DNA of 64,000 nucleotides from contig NC_135241.1 in the NCBI RefSeq assembly GCF_947623445.1, positions 24,182,501-24,246,500 on the forward strand, written 5' to 3'. The notes below the pieces were generated by a model, which worked only from the letters and a program-made list of their open reading frames with translations, was not told the DNA's origin and searched no databases. A program made the position numbers and the translations under genes. Source of the DNA: Clavelina lepadiformis. Its lineage: Eukaryota; Chordata; Ascidiacea; Aplousobranchia; Clavelinidae. Of the stretch, positions 40,938-53,000 are shown piece by piece (position 1 is the stretch's first letter; each line of letters starts with the position of its first letter).

Positions 40938-42310
40938 TTTAAGATTATTGAAAATCTTTCTTTGAATGTCTTCTTAAACTGTAGACGATCACCAAACATT
41001 CGTTCTGAAACTGAGCTTTGAGGTTATGATTCCGCTCTGTCGTGATTTGTGCGTTCTGCTTGAACGAATCCTGGTAAACATATGTCCCGTGGGAGGCAAA
41101 AGTGATTAATAATTGCTCAACACTCTTGTTAGAGCGGCCTGGCACACTACGTTGGTTTTACCACTTACAAAGATTAGAATGCGTGACGTTTTTTGGGAGA
41201 AAAGGTTTTCTTGAAAGCACTAAAGAAAAGTTGTGAAAATTTTACAAACACAGCACACAATAACGCAGTTATTAGTTCATCACAAACAACTAGAGAACTG
41301 TAGTCACCCAGGAATTATAGATTTTAACCCTTATCGTAAGCATACTATTGTTACTAACAATATTGTGATGATATAACTCCCATTCTCACGTTCCATGAAC
41401 TTGTTTATTTTGTAACACTTTTCATCAAACGACTTGTTCTTAAAATCAATTTACGTTACGTGTTCGCGTTTCTTTGGTGAACAGTTTTATTTTGTACTTT
41501 TAATGCTAAAGAGCTCTGTTTCAGCTGAGATTGCCATTCAGGTGCGCAACTTGACTTTCCTGATTTACCTGCAAAGCCCCTAATTAGAGATCGTACGTTA
41601 ATTTCATATTGTACATAGACATAGTAACATCTGCAACAAAACTGCTGTGTCTCTTACAACATAGCTTGTGCTTATATTTCAATAGATGTTTACAATAAAA
41701 TAGTATAGAACGCTGCAAGTACATGTATTCTAATTTTTTTCACTAAAAATAAAACCAATAGACCATGTCAGAACTTGCTTTTCTTACTCTACGATGTCAA
41801 TATGACACAACAAAGCTTAACAGTTTAATGTATTGTTTTGAATGCAACATTTTTCGGGTAGGTCGCGTATATAAATATCTATAACTAATAATGATGATTT
41901 TGGGTATTGATAAGGTGTGCTCTTGTTGAAAATTGAAATATATTGATGCGATGTCTATGAAAAGCGGGAAATCTCTTCTCAACTACCTTCGATAAAAAGC
42001 TTGCAAAACTTGCATCAAAATTGGGAAAGTTTATGATTTTTCGTACAATAACAGAGGAATGGTAGATTAGGCGATGATACTGCACCAATTTTTGTCCACA
42101 GTTCAAAGCAGATCAGATGATATAGGCCTATTTACCCTTTGCTTGCGGATAGGCTACTTGTAAATTGAGCTAGTTTTATTATATCATATCGTTACTGACT
42201 TTTCGCTGATGTAAAATTGGGTGAAATAAATGTTTTTTTCGTGAGCACAGACATTTTGTTTTTATTATTATACAGCATACATTTCTTGAAGATTTTCTTG
42301 TTCTATGCAG
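40938..42310. other. Divergent intergenic region between the Gla-EGF and TPRKB genes
   Basis: 1.4 kb between two head-to-head genes; presumably holds both promoters. No clear motif was picked out. It ends in a pyrimidine-rich tract and AG just before the TPRKB start. Confidence 0.45.
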
Positions 42311-42311
42311 A
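42301..42311 (+). promoter_or_regulatory. Splice acceptor directly before the TPRKB start codon
   Basis: TTCTATGCAG ends one base before the ATG, preceded by a T-rich tract. It is either the 3' end of a 5' UTR intron or a spliced-leader trans-splice acceptor, as is common for tunicate mRNAs. Sequence alone cannot decide. Confidence 0.45.
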
Positions 42312-42824
42312 ATGGAGACTTTCAATTTGGAGCCATTGTTAAGTGACACTTCTATCTCGGTTGCGCTGTATGAAAACGTAACAAACGCTTCAAAACTTAA
42401 AACTCTTATAAAGGATGGAGAAATTCATGCTGCTTTGATTAAAGCAGAGATGGTTCTTGATGTTTTCCAAGTGCTTGTTGCAAGCAGCAAAGCATTTTAT
42501 GCGAAAACTCTAAATAAACTCAAAACAAAACTGATTTATACCGAAATATTATTCAATCTTTCGCCAAGTAATAAGATATCTGAATGTTTCAAATTGTTTG
42601 GAGTTGAAGATGAAGCAACGTGTGTTTTGGTTGTCGCAAGAAAGGAGGATTTTTCAGAAGTTGACAAACATGTTGAAGGGGATATATGCCCACTTTCAAA
42701 GCTTGACAATCTGTGCGATAAACAATATCTCAAAAAATTGTATAAAGTAACTGATGAAGAGTTGAAAGTTTGTTCCCTCACAGATTGTGTTGTTAGTCAA
42801 ATGGCTGCAAAAGAAATCAGATGA
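42312..42824 (+). CDS. TPRKB: TPRKB / Cgi121, KEOPS complex subunit
   Basis: Single-exon gene of 170 aa (human about 175). It binds the kinase TP53RK/Bud32 within KEOPS, which makes N6-threonylcarbamoyladenosine at position 37 of ANN-decoding tRNAs. Family features seen: LYENVTNASKLKTLIKDGEI near the N-terminus, then ALIKAEMVLDVFQVLVASSK (human has NPTVIVDPFQILVAANKA), KLKTKLIYTEILFNLSPSNK with the conserved TExxFNLSPxNxI signature, SECFKLFGVEDE, and a C-terminal helix. The same-strand NCAPH gene starts 279 bp after its stop. Confidence 0.93.
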   Translation: METFNLEPLLSDTSISVALYENVTNASKLKTLIKDGEIHAALIKAEMVLDVFQVLVASSKAFYAKTLNKLKTKLIYTEILFNLSPSNKISECFKLFGVEDEATCVLVVARKEDFSEVDKHVEGDICPLSKLDNLCDKQYLKKLYKVTDEELKVCSLTDCVVSQMAAKEIR

Positions 42825-43035
42825 CAAGGATTTTGCAATTAATATCTTTGCCAGCCTTTGTTCAAATGGACACGCTGTGACAGTGATATCTTGTCGACGT
42901 CATTCAGCTTGGCTTGAGTTTATAGCCTATTATATATGATAATTTAATATTTTCACATTTCATCCATTTAATTTTGTTATGGACAATCCTGGGTAATACA
43001 ATTTTCTTTGACCATGTCTTCTTTTTATTGCATTA

Positions 43036-43055
43036 ACTTCTGATATTTTGTGCAG
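43036..43055 (+). promoter_or_regulatory. Acceptor-like site in the TPRKB-NCAPH spacer
   Basis: A T-rich stretch ending in TTTTGTGCAG (AG at 43054-43055) lies 48 bp before the NCAPH ATG, with no exon upstream other than TPRKB. This is what a trans-splice acceptor between two operon cistrons would look like; a 5' UTR intron is the alternative. Confidence 0.35.
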
Positions 43056-43103
43056 TTGGGGAAAAATTAGCGTATAAATTTAGGAAAGTAACAAAGAAAT
43101 GCA

Positions 43104-46100
43104 ATGAACACCCCTCTGAGTCATCGTGGGCCAAGAAGTCCACTCACTGAAACCCTTATCTCCCCTATGTCGGGACCAAGCAAACATGTGGGTAGTTGTG
43201 TTAGCGCTGGGATGCATCTGTTGCATCATTCACCTGACCTCCCCGAAGCTGAGGAAAATGAGAGAAGCACGAGTCGACAAAGACGTCGCTCTCGAAACTT
43301 TGGAAACGTCGTTTTGCTTTCAAAAAGCCCATCTTTTAACGTAAGTTTGTTAAGTGAATTTATTTTTGGCTCTTAAACCTTGTTTTCTGTTTGTGTGCTT
43401 TTAGGATAGAATTCCATCATTTATTTCAAACGGTGTTCGTTTATTCAGGCTGAAGAATTAAGTGAAACGCGTCCAAATGTAAAGTGGTCTAAAGATCAGC
43501 TGCTGCAGCATTACTCAAAATGCATGAAGCTCTCCCAAGAAAACAAGATCAACGTAAGCTTAACGCTTGTATATTGGTACCAGAAGTTATTATCCTCTCC
43601 AGATTGTAGCAGGTTGTATACATACCTTTTATCTCTGTCACATGTTGTATCCATTTAACAAGTTTTTATTGGTTTCTTTCAAGCATAAAAATGCCTTCGA
43701 CCTACAACTGATTGAGCACATGGGAGAAATGATAAAGCAAGATGGTGCTCTTGACTTCCGCATCGCTGGAGGAACAATCTTTGCTGGAGCCAAAATTTAC
43801 GCCTCGCGAGTTGATGCGATTCATTCTGAAGTTTACAGGTGTCATTTAATTCCAGTCGTCATGTGTTAGTTTGTTGCTTTGTCGAAAAATCTGTTATAAT
43901 TTTTCATTTCTGAGTGTTTCCTCTGCTGATGTTCACTGAACAAAATCTATTTCTTTGCAGGATGCTTAGCAGTCTAGGAAGTGGAGAAAAGGATTTGGAT
44001 AAGTCCACTTCTGCTGCTCCTGACGAGGAAGGAGGGGAAGAAACTGAGAAGCGAACTAAGAAACGGAAGAAAAGTTCAAAAGTAAAATTTGAGTTTGTTG
44101 AAATTAAAACTAGCATTGCTGTTATATGAAAGAACAGGATTTGTTATTTATAAAATAGTAAACACAATCTAGGCTACAGTAGTGTTAAATACGAATTACT
44201 TACAATAGGAATCAAATTGGTATCGGTGCACATTTATGTTTCAAATAGAAGAGCCCTTTTAATGAATTGAAAAGATGATATATCTATATAGTATATGATA
44301 TGATACTGTATAAGAATTAGTAGAAAATCATTTTTAGCAATTTCATCTAGATTTTGGTGACAAACGAGTCCAGTTTACGTGTTGCGAATATCAACTCTGC
44401 GTGTCCGATTGAAGCAGTTGACAGGCTGCGTGGTTCCTTTGTTGACGCCGCTAGTTGCGACAGCTTCAAAATCAACCAAACGTCTCTTGACAAGAATGAG
44501 ACCATTATTCTCTTTGATTTAAAAGTCACCCCAACTCAAATACACCCTCCCGAGCCAGGTTGTTAACTCATGCATTGGAATATATATATTTTATCTGTGA
44601 CTTGATCCTCGGTTCTGCAAATGGTGAAAACTTTTGTTCATCAAGTGGTGAACAGGTAGCACTTTTAACGTTAACAATCCCGCTTCACTCAATTAAAACA
44701 TGGTTTTGCAAAAGCCTGATTTGGAGTAATGTTTAATTAAATTTAAAAATTTTAAATTCAAATTCAATTTTTGGAGTAAATTGTTTGGATTACGCATAGA
44801 ACTAAAACATAAAATTAAGAAAAAAGTTACGAACAAATTGTTGGAGTTACGGCTCAAACAATAACCAAAGCAGTAGAGCACATTTTATTAGTCATAGTCA
44901 TTGTTTAAAATGTTTTCTACTGTTTTAGCCCTTGTTTTTGTTCTATGTAACGTTTTCCAAACTTAAGGTGGGCACAATAACTCCTACAATGAAATAATCT
45001 TTTGCAGACACCAACGACCACGATGGCGATAGTAACAATTTGTCAGCTTTCCACTCGATTGTTCATAATGCTGCCTCCATTTCAAAAGAGTTACAACCCA
45101 CCCTCTGTGATGTAATCAGAAACTTCGATTTCAACGTGGTATATTAGCTTCTTATTTTGCAAAATTCATTATGCAAACACGCCATATTTATATTCTGATG
45201 GTGAAATGTTTTATTTTAGTTTTACACGTCACGTTTCGAGACCGGTTAAGTAGAAAAATTGGAGAAAATCTGTATGCTAGTAGATTGTGTCGAAATAAAG
45301 TATTTCTTTAATATGGGATCATCTGAATCAAGCAACCTCATTTAGCCATATTTATTTTCAGGACACCTCAAGTTTACCTCGTCCAGGCAATGAATCTGAG
45401 AGTTTAGACTGCCCAGTTGGTGTTGAAGGTGACATGTCATTGTCAAGTTTATACATTAGAGCAGGGTTTCCCAAACTTTTTGGGCCACCCGACCCTTATT
45501 TGAAAATCTTTTTTTTCTCGGACCCCAATCTTATGTCGCATCAATTTTTCTGCCTAATCAACGCGGAAGAATAATACAAACACAAAAATAAATAACACTA
45601 AATCATGTTTATTAACGCCACTGACAACATCAATGCGATGGATGACGTTGCTTTTAACCGCACAATTTATCAATTTTCTGAGCAATTTATGACAAGCAAA
45701 CTCGTGAGTTAGACTCTACTGCAAGCCTGGACGCTCTGTGCAGTCATCGCCGACCCCAGTTTTGGGAGACCCTGCATTAGAGTGTTTTATTTTTTACCGA
45801 AGTGTGTACCCTCTTCGAATATACCTACGTGATATATTAATTTATTTTCAATTCAGACATTATTTTAAATCATTAAACATATTAAGGAAAACTGTAACAA
45901 CGTGCACATGTTGATGTTCATGATGCATCCGTTTAGTTGGGCGGCTTGGGCCTATCCAAAATTTCAGTACAATGAATCTCAGGGTCCCTTCCTAACTTGG
46001 TATCATTATATTTGTCATAATTAGCATGATCTTGTAATTTTGCAGATGACTTTCCCGATGACCCTATCGATTGTGTGGAGGACAGCCCTGAAACAATAAT

Positions 46101-48799
46101 AGACGACCAGGATGACAGTTCTGTCAATGTCATGCAACCGCCACCCAAGCCAGTAGATTTGACCGACACGCTCGATCTTGCAAATTTGGCTTTGTGTGAG
46201 CCCGGGGAGTATTCCTTCTTTAAACCAAGCACATTGTCAACTCTGGATGGTCCTACTCACTGGATGACTCATAAAAGTGCTCGCCATGGATCCACCAATA
46301 TCCAAGGTGATCTCATAGCCGGCAATTCTTCTGTTACTTTTGCAGAACGCCAAATTTTATCAAACTGATGTTAGTTGTAGGAAGAGTTCGTGAGCTTAAT
46401 TCTACTTAAACCCACGGCACTCACATATTACCAAGTAGCTTAACTAGCTCTCAGTAAAATGCCTGCATAACAATAATACCAACTATACAAACTTTTCATC
46501 GAACCTAAAGTGATTTAACGTGTTTTATCAGTTTTTCGCTGCAGTTAAAATAGACAAACGAGAGTATGATTCGTGCAGGTGACGCCAGCGGTGAATGCGA
46601 GGTGCCGGCGAAGCGAAAAAAGACAAGCGAGCAGAAGACGACTTTCGACCAATCACCAACCGCGTTGGATAAACGGCTGCAGCCGCAGAAGACGTCGAAA
46701 GCAAAGCGGGATTCGGCGCGAACAAATATGAGAAATATGCTCTTGTTAGAGTCGAGTGATTTTATGAATTATTCCATTTTGAGGTGATGATTGACAGCTT
46801 AATTTGATTTTTTATTCGTCTGAAAGTAAGCGCTGTGGTGTGTTCAAGCACGAATCAGGTTCAACTGTAGCAAGACATGTTTAGTTTGTCTTAAACTTGC
46901 AATGTTGTGCTTAGGGCGATTGCAGTTAAGGTTCTTTTGAGACCTCTGTCTTCAAATATGATAACAGAGGCGGGCGTCACTGTGTCCGAACAAGACCAGG
47001 TGCAAAACTTCAATTACGTCAACGACGAATACTGCCCTGTCTCTGTGGACAGTGATTACGGTAGGAATGCAGCTGTGCGTGCCGCTATTGCCACATACGC
47101 TAAGAGCGGTCATCCACTGCGCATCATACAACTTTTGGATACGTAATCGGTTTATTTTTAGACTGTGAAGACACCATCGAATGTAACCTGTCGCCTCAAA
47201 GTGACTCCCAAAATTTTTTCCCAAATCTCACACAAAACGTCTCGAGTCAGACGTTCAATACAAATGAGATGAACAGCGCCAACTACAGTCGATTGATTGA
47301 TGGTGACCATCTCATCAGCCAACCGCGAAAGGTTTCCTAATTCTGACAATTTATATGAAAATATTAACTGTAACTAGAATTTCTAAATCAACCCCGAGTT
47401 GTTTCTACATGAAATGCCCTTGAGTTAAAATGACCTTCTGTGCTTGTGGTAGGGAGCGAATGCAAAAACAGGCTGGCCTTAAATCAATGGGTAATTGCGA
47501 GTAAATATAGCAGAGAAAGAAATAATAACAGTTCCTGAGCAATTACTGTCAAACACATGTCACAAATAACGCACATTTGCCTTAGTTACGTCATAAACAC
47601 GTGGCAATAATGACCTTACATTGTGTGAAATCAATGTGGGTGATGACGGTGTGGATAGAGTATAAATATGACGTCTCGCATGGACAAAAAGATATTACTG
47701 TATTAACTTTATACAAACTTAAGTTGGTAACAGAAGTATCTTGCGTTAGTTACGTCCAACTCTAACCTAAGCGTTGGTTTATTTGTACTGAATAAGATAG
47801 ATGCTAAGCTACAGTTAAGCCTGAGCTGTTGGCACTAGCCTAGCCCAGTACTGGTATTAGCCATAAAGGCATAAATACTTCATTTGTAGATTCGCCGTCA
47901 CCTGTGGCGTTTCCATGCCGAACGTAAACATCAACCGCAAACATTCCCTACCTGCTAGTTCGTATTTTTTCCTAAACGCATTAGTTAATACTACTGCTAT
48001 ACTTATACGTCGGCAATCAAGAATGTTGATTTTACATTGTGATATCACTGTACAATGAACAAATTTGAGATGCATTTTCAGCAATACCTGCTTAACCACT
48101 ACATATTATTATTATTCTAAATTCTTTCTCGAGTATACCAACTGACAACTATCCTTTGATTTAAGTTCAACTTGTTTTAACACTTGCCACTCACTTCACG
48201 CTCGAGTGCGTCGATCCCACCACAACTTGTCCTCCCCAATAGTTTTCTCTTCTTACCAATCTGATGATGTCACAGGTTGAAAAGATAGCGATGACATTCG
48301 CGAGAAGAGCGAAACCGATCAACGTGCGAAAACTGAAGGGGGCGATATGGATTCTGCTGAACGATGACGACAAAGTTGGTAAAGAAACAGAGCCGACCAC
48401 CGAGAATGAAGACACCCAACAACCTGTCCCAGATGAAGCACCTGCAAGCGACGTAGCAGTGGAGCGGGTATGGAGTAACCACTTACTATCTAGGTGGATC
48501 GTAAGTGGTGCACCGTGGGGATTAGGGGAAACAAAAGTATATTAAACTTTCCACTGTTACTTTCTCAGTTAAATGAAGAGAAGAAAGCCTGTGAAGAAGA
48601 AAAGTGCTCGGAGGACGAGAGCTTATTCTCAAAGATCTGCAGGACGCTGCCGGCAAACGTGTCTCAATCAATGTCGGAGAATCTTTCGGTGCCGATCATC
48701 TACAACTGTCTTCTTCATCTGGCCAACGAAAAACAGCTCAAACTTGAGGGGTGCGCAAACTTAAGCGATGTGAAAATATCGGTCCCTGGGGTTGAGTGA
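43104..48799 (+). CDS. NCAPH: Condensin I complex subunit 2 (kleisin, Barren/CAP-H)
   Basis: Thirteen exons: 43104-43340, 43449-43553, 43684-43838, 43961-44081, 44351-44558, 45008-45138, 45362-45428, 46046-46306, 46579-46783, 46915-47060, 47162-47331, 48276-48467, 48569-48799; 742 aa, against 741 in human. It is the kleisin that bridges SMC2-SMC4 and recruits the HEAT subunits for mitotic chromosome compaction. Visible landmarks: the basic RQRRRSRNF segment; HYSKCMKLSQENKIN and KNAFDLQLIEHM (N-terminal kleisin region); IFAGAKIYASRVDAIHSEVY; LCEPGEYSFFKPSTL; VEKIAMTFARRAKPINVRKL; and the C-terminal winged-helix region SVPIIYNCLLHLANEKQLKL with LEGCANLSDVKI. Middle exons (5 and 9) are poorly conserved and rest mainly on phase. 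Intron 7 holds a hAT element. Confidence 0.93.
45462..45774. mobile_element. hAT-type MITE in NCAPH intron 7
   Basis: 313 bp. Left end CAGGGTTTCCCAAAC, right end (reverse complement) CAGGGTCTCCCAAAAC. Identical flanks CATTAGAG at 45454-45461 and 45775-45782. No ORF. Confidence 0.93.
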
Positions 48800-48881
48800 G
48801 AAAGCCTCGTAACCTTCCTGTCTATTCCATTTTTAATTATCACAGCCTTTTCAATACGTCTCTTTTATAAATATACAGAAA

Positions 48882-48887
48882 AATAAA
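48882..48887 (+). terminator. Poly(A) signal of NCAPH
   Basis: AATAAA 83 bp after the NCAPH stop and about 70 bp before the end of the convergent ELP6 coding sequence. Confidence 0.5.
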
Positions 48888-48959
48888 GGTGATGCTTTCA
48901 TTTTAATTCGTACAAACAGTGACTTGAAAGGCTCACCAGTGAGTAATTTTGTACGAATA

Positions 48960-49742
48960 TCATAACACAGCAGATGATGTTCCTGGTGCCAGCAGTTGTA
49001 ATGATCGGTCAGTCAGGCGATAATGCATCACTTTATGCGGCTGATACGTTTTAATTCCTTCAGTTTCTTTGGTTTTTAAAGTCAGAACTCCGTGTACGTC
49101 TTTGCTGTAACCGGATTCCAATCCTTTTACTTCGATCTCGTAACTTGCGTATAACTGGCAGCATAAGTAAGGCGATGGCTCGGAAATGTTTGGTGCAAAG
49201 TTCTGGTGAAAAAGTGTCACGAAAGTGCAATTATTTGACTTGCACAGGACGTCCATGTAATGAACAAAGTAGTTCAAATCTTTCTGGGATACGCCAAGAC
49301 CCAGGAATAACGTGACATCGTCCAATATGATTAAAGCGTCTTTGGTATTCTCAACGCATCGCTTCAAAACTTTAAATAAATGCTTTAAGGAATTGTCTCC
49401 AAAAAGAAAATTGAGACACTCTTCTGAATCGAGGCTTAAATTTTCGCAAGATCCTTCCACGTACTGCTGCAAACTGGCGTCAAGCAGGTTTAAAGCAATT
49501 AAATCTCCGTTGTTTCTGCTGCGCTCCAAGTTTACTCCCAGCCTTGAACAAGCGAGGTTGTAATGAATGAAAGATTGAGCGGCGTGAGCTAGAACAACTT
49601 TTGAATTTGCTTTGAGGTAGAACGCTAAGAAGTGGTGCAGTAGAAACGAGGCGTCCGTGTTCCAATCTGAAATCAAAATCATTTTGTTTGTTGGAAGATT
49701 TTTCAAGCTCCATCCCGCAATGTTGTTCAGTTCTTCAAACAT
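48960..49742 (-). CDS. ELP6: Elongator complex protein 6
   Basis: Single-exon gene of 260 aa (human 266). ELP4-5-6 form a RecA-like hexameric ring on Elongator, which starts the 5-carboxymethyl modification of wobble uridine in tRNAs. Landmarks: the start MFEELNNIAGW; SFLLHHFLAFYLKANSKVVL, nearly as in human (SFLVHHFLSFYLKANCKV); QSFIHYNLACSRLGVNL; ALIILDDVTLFLGLGV in place of the Walker B strand; FVHYMDVLC; SGYSKDVHG; and the C-terminal SSAVL. As in other ELP6 proteins no Walker A motif is seen. It converges on NCAPH and starts 265 bp after the stop of DPH6 on the same strand. Confidence 0.93.
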   Translation of the reverse strand: MFEELNNIAGWSLKNLPTNKMILISDWNTDASFLLHHFLAFYLKANSKVVLAHAAQSFIHYNLACSRLGVNLERSRNNGDLIALNLLDASLQQYVEGSCENLSLDSEECLNFLFGDNSLKHLFKVLKRCVENTKDALIILDDVTLFLGLGVSQKDLNYFVHYMDVLCKSNNCTFVTLFHQNFAPNISEPSPYLCCQLYASYEIEVKGLESGYSKDVHGVLTLKTKETEGIKTYQPHKVMHYRLTDRSLQLLAPGTSSAVL

Positions 49743-49779
49743 TTTCAGTTAAACTCAATACAATCGGCCCTAATCAAAC

Positions 49780-49795
49780 CTAGAACACAGAAGAG
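49780..49795 (-). promoter_or_regulatory. Acceptor-like site between DPH6 and ELP6
   Basis: On the minus strand TCTTCTGTGTTCTAG ends 37 bp before the ELP6 ATG (AG at 49781-49780). With only a 265-bp gap to DPH6, this fits a trans-splice acceptor for a downstream operon cistron, or a 5' UTR intron end. Confidence 0.35.
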
Positions 49796-50007
49796 CGTTA
49801 ATTACTTCAAGAACAACACCACTCGCTTAGCCAAAACTAGTACAAATCTGATGCATAAAAAGCCTGGCTCAAGTTTGAAACAATGAACAACATCCGAGTT
49901 AAAATGCGTAAGAAATGAACAACCAGGTGGTGTGGCGTAAAAGATGTCATAAATAGAAAGATGTGCAGTGCAGGGCAATTAAAATTGGTTCCAGAAATTT
50001 TCAAAAC

Positions 50008-53000
50008 CTATTCAGCTTGATCCGTGTGGTCGATTTTGACCAAACTAACTAATGTCATTTTTTGCATTTGGCAATCAGTTGTGTAAATTTTCTTCACTGG
50101 TATCACGTTGATGGCTGGCAGTACGTCACTGAACTGGCTGGACAATTTTCTTTGTAAACCTGACATAAAAACAAATTAAACTTCAGATAATTAACCAACT
50201 TATAATCACAAAATTTAAGCTCCATATCAAATTTATAAAGAATAGCTCTTTTATGTTTAAGAAATTTATAATGCTTCATAAACACCGTGACAGTAACTGC
50301 TCATAGTTTCTGCAAACCGTTCCAGACTAGACTTTATCGCTACTTCACAGAATTAAAATCAACAGACCTTGCAAATGAGAATGTTTCAAATTTTTCTTCA
50401 TGACAAAAAGTTTGATTTGTAAAACACTTTGTTGTTTCAAATCAAGATTCTCTACAAATTTTTCTAATTTCTTCATCAGACATCTTGCAACTTGAAATGG
50501 ATTCAACTCTTTTTCATCACCTGCATACAACAAGCCCTCGTGTATGATAAAATATCAATCAAACGAAATGTAATATTTCTGCGAGGTACGCTTACTTGAA
50601 CTGAAGATGCAAGACCTGATGCAAACACATTCAGATGGAGTATTTTGTGATGCAATAATCTGCCATTCAATTGAGGCTTTTCGTGGTAAAGAAGGCACGA
50701 CGACATAAATCAAATTCTTCAGCACTTCTGCACAAAAATAAACAAATAGAAGGATTAATTAGGAAAATACTTGAAGAACATTAAAAATTGTTTCCACGAT
50801 TAAGAAACATTTCACGTTTTCGCATTTTCAGTTAAATCTATTTTTTTAACCTTGGTCACCATCCACTGAATCTTTCCAGACAGAATGTGCAACAGAGATA
50901 TCTTCTGACTCTGTAAGGTAACAAACTCCCTGAACAGTATCAACTATGGATGTTTTAGCATCCATCGCAGAGAGGACTGCCTGCAAAAATGAACAAGTTG
51001 ATGATCGGAAGCGATGAAAATGAGTAATAGCTGCGTAAATCAACTTTACTCAGTTTAGCAACCTAGAACAACGTGTATATATTTATCGATACTTTTACTT
51101 TTTAAATTACATCTGGGTGAACAGATTAAAAATCCCAGAAATGGTTGAAGTCCACTTACATGGACGTGTCGCATGGAAAGTTGAGCTTCTGGTACGATGT
51201 CTCCGTTAATTAGCTGCATTGTTCCTGGTACCAATCCGATCTGACCAGCCAGAAAAAACAAGCCATGATGTCTGACACACTGGCTGTATGGACCTGAATC
51301 AAGGGAAGATGTCTGTTATGCAACTGTATGCACAGGGTAGCTCGTTAAAATTCTTTTTATCTTTCGATTATATTTTTTGCTTGACCTATGTTTGCGGCAG
51401 CCCAATGTGATATTCCTTGCACGTGCATCACTTTCTTTCGTGAAAGTCCTGGACCATCGTGAAAGGACAAACAATCGATTTGCAACAATGGCAGCTTTTC
51501 ATCACGTGAACTTTCATCAGGTTGCAAATCAAGTGAAACGCAGACTCTGGCTGGAGGGTTTACGTCGAAAAAAGTTTTGTAAACTTCATTGATTTGTGAG
51601 AAGAGAGACATGTTTGAAACAAAAAGGTGCAAATACACGACATCGTCCACACCATGTCCATTTGAATTGAGAATTTCTGCAAAACAAAATTGTTTTTTCT
51701 AACCTCCACCACATGAATTTGTCTCATTAAACCAGTGGTTCCCAAAGTATGGGTCGCGACTCAAACAAGGGTCATGAAGAGTCAAAAGATGAGTCGCACC
51801 AAGGCGATGCAAACCTATGCTTGTAATAAAATACATTGTACCACAGTGAGTGGATCAAATTACCACTGCTTGTCTGTGTCTGTATGTAGCGTAGGCCAAT
51901 GGGTACTTGAGAAAAGAGTAGATTGCTGACATTGCAACTTAGCTACTGCAAAAAAATCATCCTTACAATCGTTATTTTTTCGTGTTAAAATACGCTGTTT
52001 GAAGCTTGGGCCGCGAGATGTTCACCAAACTCGGATTTGGGTCGCGCTCAAAAAAATTTGGGAACCGCTGTATTAAACAGTGCTGCTAACTTATTATAAC
52101 TTGTCCAGAGTCTACACAGATAGTTCCCTGTGGTTGAGCATAAATGCACTTACTTGCAAGGCGAGAGATTTTAAATGGATTTATGTATGATCTATATTAA
52201 AGAAAACGTGAGAAGTAATAATAAATTATACCTAAATAAGCTATATTACCTTCAAACAATTTACTTACCAACCAAGCGCAACAAAGTGTTCTTGGTACAA
52301 GATTTAACTTCATCTGGAAGGGGATTTTCACAACAGAAACATTTCAGATTTGAAACTGAAAGACTGTCTCCATTTATCCAACATTCTCCCAGGTTAGTTT
52401 CACTTTCAACATTGATGTGAGCGTTCCAGTCAGCAAATTCCTTCAAATAACGATTATAGTAAATTATTAACTTACATGATATTAACACACACTCTGGTCA
52501 GAGTCGTTTCATTTAAAAAAAGGAAACTGTGCAAACTAAATTAAACAGCAAGTTCCCTTCTAAATTTCAAACTAAACAGCTTAAGCACTTGACATCCATC
52601 TAAGAACTTAATGCTAACAAATGATGTTGTTGAGTTACAATGATATAATACCACAATACCTGATGAAAAAATTTGTCTTTGGAATATTTTAAGTGCTTAT
52701 ACGGATCCATATTTGGAACAAGGTAATCGAAATTAAACTTTTCATTTGACTTCTCGTCAAGATGCAAGGATGTCAGATGAAGATAAGCGACAGGAGCCAC
52801 GTCATCATCAGTATGATAAACCATACGACTCTCATCACTAAAACAAGTAAATTTTACTCAACACCCATAACATACAAAATAACATGACACTACAAATATA
52901 ATGCAAAGGCCATTGGTGAAATAAAACAAGAACTGATGGAACCTCACATGACTATTTTCTTTCTGAAAAGTGGACAGTCCAAAGTAAAAGTTTCATATTC

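Noticed and set aside
46545-46578. Earlier acceptor for NCAPH exon 9
   Set aside because: Splicing at that AG leads to a stop within about a dozen codons; the AG at 46577-46578 keeps the frame open to the next donor.
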